DNA of 7,175 bases from Bacteroidetes bacterium UBA4009 (GTDB taxonomy: Bacteria; Bacteroidota; Bacteroidia; NS11-12g; UBA9320): NCBI GenBank assembly GCA_002384205.1, contig DGBH01000022.1, positions 1 to 7,175 on the forward strand, read 5' to 3'. Of this stretch, positions 6,719 through 7,175 are shown in pieces. Position 1 is the stretch's first letter. Each line of letters begins with the position of its first letter. The translations under genes were made by a program, and so were the position numbers. The notes beneath the pieces are model-generated. The model made no database searches, was not told the origin of the DNA, and saw nothing but the letters and a program-made list of their open reading frames with translations.

Positions 6719-6752
6719 TGAATGCCATACTATTAAGAAATAGTGTCATTCA
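6719..6752. repeat. 34-base imperfect palindrome between mtaB and the DUF1456 gene
   Basis: The arms TGAATG (6719-6724) and CATTCA (6747-6752) pair perfectly. After a two-base bulge (CC, 6725-6726) the pairing continues A-T, T-G and then ACTATT (6729-6734) with AATAGT (6739-6744), around a four-base loop AAGA. No T-run follows on either side, and the two flanking genes are transcribed away from it, so it is not their terminator. It lies about 50-80 bases from the candidate DUF1456 promoter and about 90 or more from the mtaB promoter. An operator or a structural element is possible. Confidence 0.6.
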
Positions 6753-6801
6753 AAGAGCGGATTACGAATAGCAAGAAATCAACCGAACCTAGTTTTTCTA
6801 T

Positions 6802-6809
6802 TATCTTTG
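6802..6809 (+). promoter_or_regulatory. Candidate -7 promoter element (TATCTTTG) of the DUF1456 gene
   Basis: TATCTTTGC matches the Bacteroidota consensus TAnnTTTG with a following C. It ends ten bases before the ATG at 6820, so the transcript would begin about four or five bases before the start codon. A T-rich stretch (AGTTTTTCTA) lies just upstream. No convincing -33 TTTG is seen about 19 bases upstream. Confidence 0.42.
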
Positions 6810-6819
6810 CTCTCTAAAC

Positions 6820-7175
6820 ATGACCACGAACGATATCCTACGAAGAACTCGATACGCTTTTGACTTTAGAGATACGTATATGATGGAGCTATTTGCCTCC
6901 GGAGGTGTGGTGATAAGTAAAGAACAACTTAAGGCTTGGTTACTCAAAGATGAATATGATGGTTTTAAAGAAGCTACGCACAAGGAGTTGGCTGTTTTTT
7001 TAAATGGATTAATCAATGAAAAACGAGGGAAAAAAGAAGGCCCTCAGCCAGAACCCGAAGAAGTGCTAACCAATAATATTGTCTTACGAAAATTTAAAAT
7101 TGCCATGAATTGGCAAGATGAAGATATTTTGGAAACACTCATGCTGGGAGATATGAAATTTAGTAAGCATGAGCT
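6820..7175 (+). CDS. DUF1456 family protein (YehS-like), N-terminal part (cut by right edge)
   Basis: From the ATG at 6820 the plus strand stays open to the window edge, giving 118 complete codons. The peptide begins MTTNDILRRTRYAFDF, followed by QLKAWLLKDEYDGF (37-50), LAVFLNGLINEKRGKKEG (58-74) and, after a proline- and glutamate-rich linker, NNIVLRKFKIAMNW (85-98) and DEDILETL (100-107). This is the E. coli YehS pattern (NDILRSVRY, WLRKEDEEGF, FLNGLIYEKRGK, NNIVLKKLRIA). The family consists of two tandem DUF1456 repeats in about 150-160 residues, so roughly 40 residues are missing here. The second repeat begins near residue 83. The function is unknown. The protein is small and soluble, with no membrane segment in the visible part. 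It is divergent from mtaB. Confidence 0.92.
   Translation, partial: MTTNDILRRTRYAFDFRDTYMMELFASGGVVISKEQLKAWLLKDEYDGFKEATHKELAVFLNGLINEKRGKKEGPQPEPEEVLTNNIVLRKFKIAMNWQDEDILETLMLGDMKFSKHE

Noticed and set aside
6801..7016. Minus-strand open frame of 71 codons
   Set aside because: It is antisense to the DUF1456 gene, whose YehS-like sequence is clear.

Overview
The window is an AT-rich stretch of about 7.2 kb that looks chromosomal and ordinary in gene content. It most likely comes from a member of the Bacteroidota, probably a flavobacterium. The signs are a polyphosphate polymerase gene followed directly by a DUF4956 gene, a long Lgt with the GDGDWG signature, an MtaB of the Bacteroidota type, almost no Shine-Dalgarno sequences, and TAnnTTTG boxes (the -7 promoter element of this phylum) upstream of several genes. 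This assignment rests on recalled family features, not on a search.

Left part (1-2535, all minus strand). Reading in the direction of transcription there is a flavin-reductase-domain protein, then 32 bases later a DUF3050 protein of the haem-oxygenase-like fold, then a 194-base gap that contains an almost perfect 83-bp tandem duplication. After the gap comes a VTC-domain polyphosphate polymerase with a TTG start, and immediately after its stop codon the start of a DUF4956 membrane protein that runs off the left edge. The first two genes are a plausible electron-donor/oxygenase pair. The last two are the start of a known polyphosphate-type gene cluster.

Middle (2536-4076). A DbpA-like DEAD-box RNA helicase lies alone on the plus strand, divergent from the flavin reductase gene and convergent with lgt. 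It is expected to act in 50S ribosome assembly.

Right part (4077-7175). On the minus strand mtaB (a tRNA ms2t6A methylthiotransferase) is followed after 116 bases by lgt (lipoprotein diacylglyceryl transferase). Divergent from mtaB on the plus strand is the start of a DUF1456 (YehS-like) gene, cut by the right edge. Both divergent genes have a TAnnTTTG box so close to the start codon that their mRNAs may be leaderless or nearly so, and the space between them holds a 34-base imperfect palindrome.

I found no mobile element, CRISPR array, tRNA or rRNA, and no convincing new defence or biosynthetic system. The most unusual items are the tandem duplication upstream of the polyphosphate polymerase gene, the possibly leaderless divergent promoters, and the DUF3050/flavin reductase pairing.
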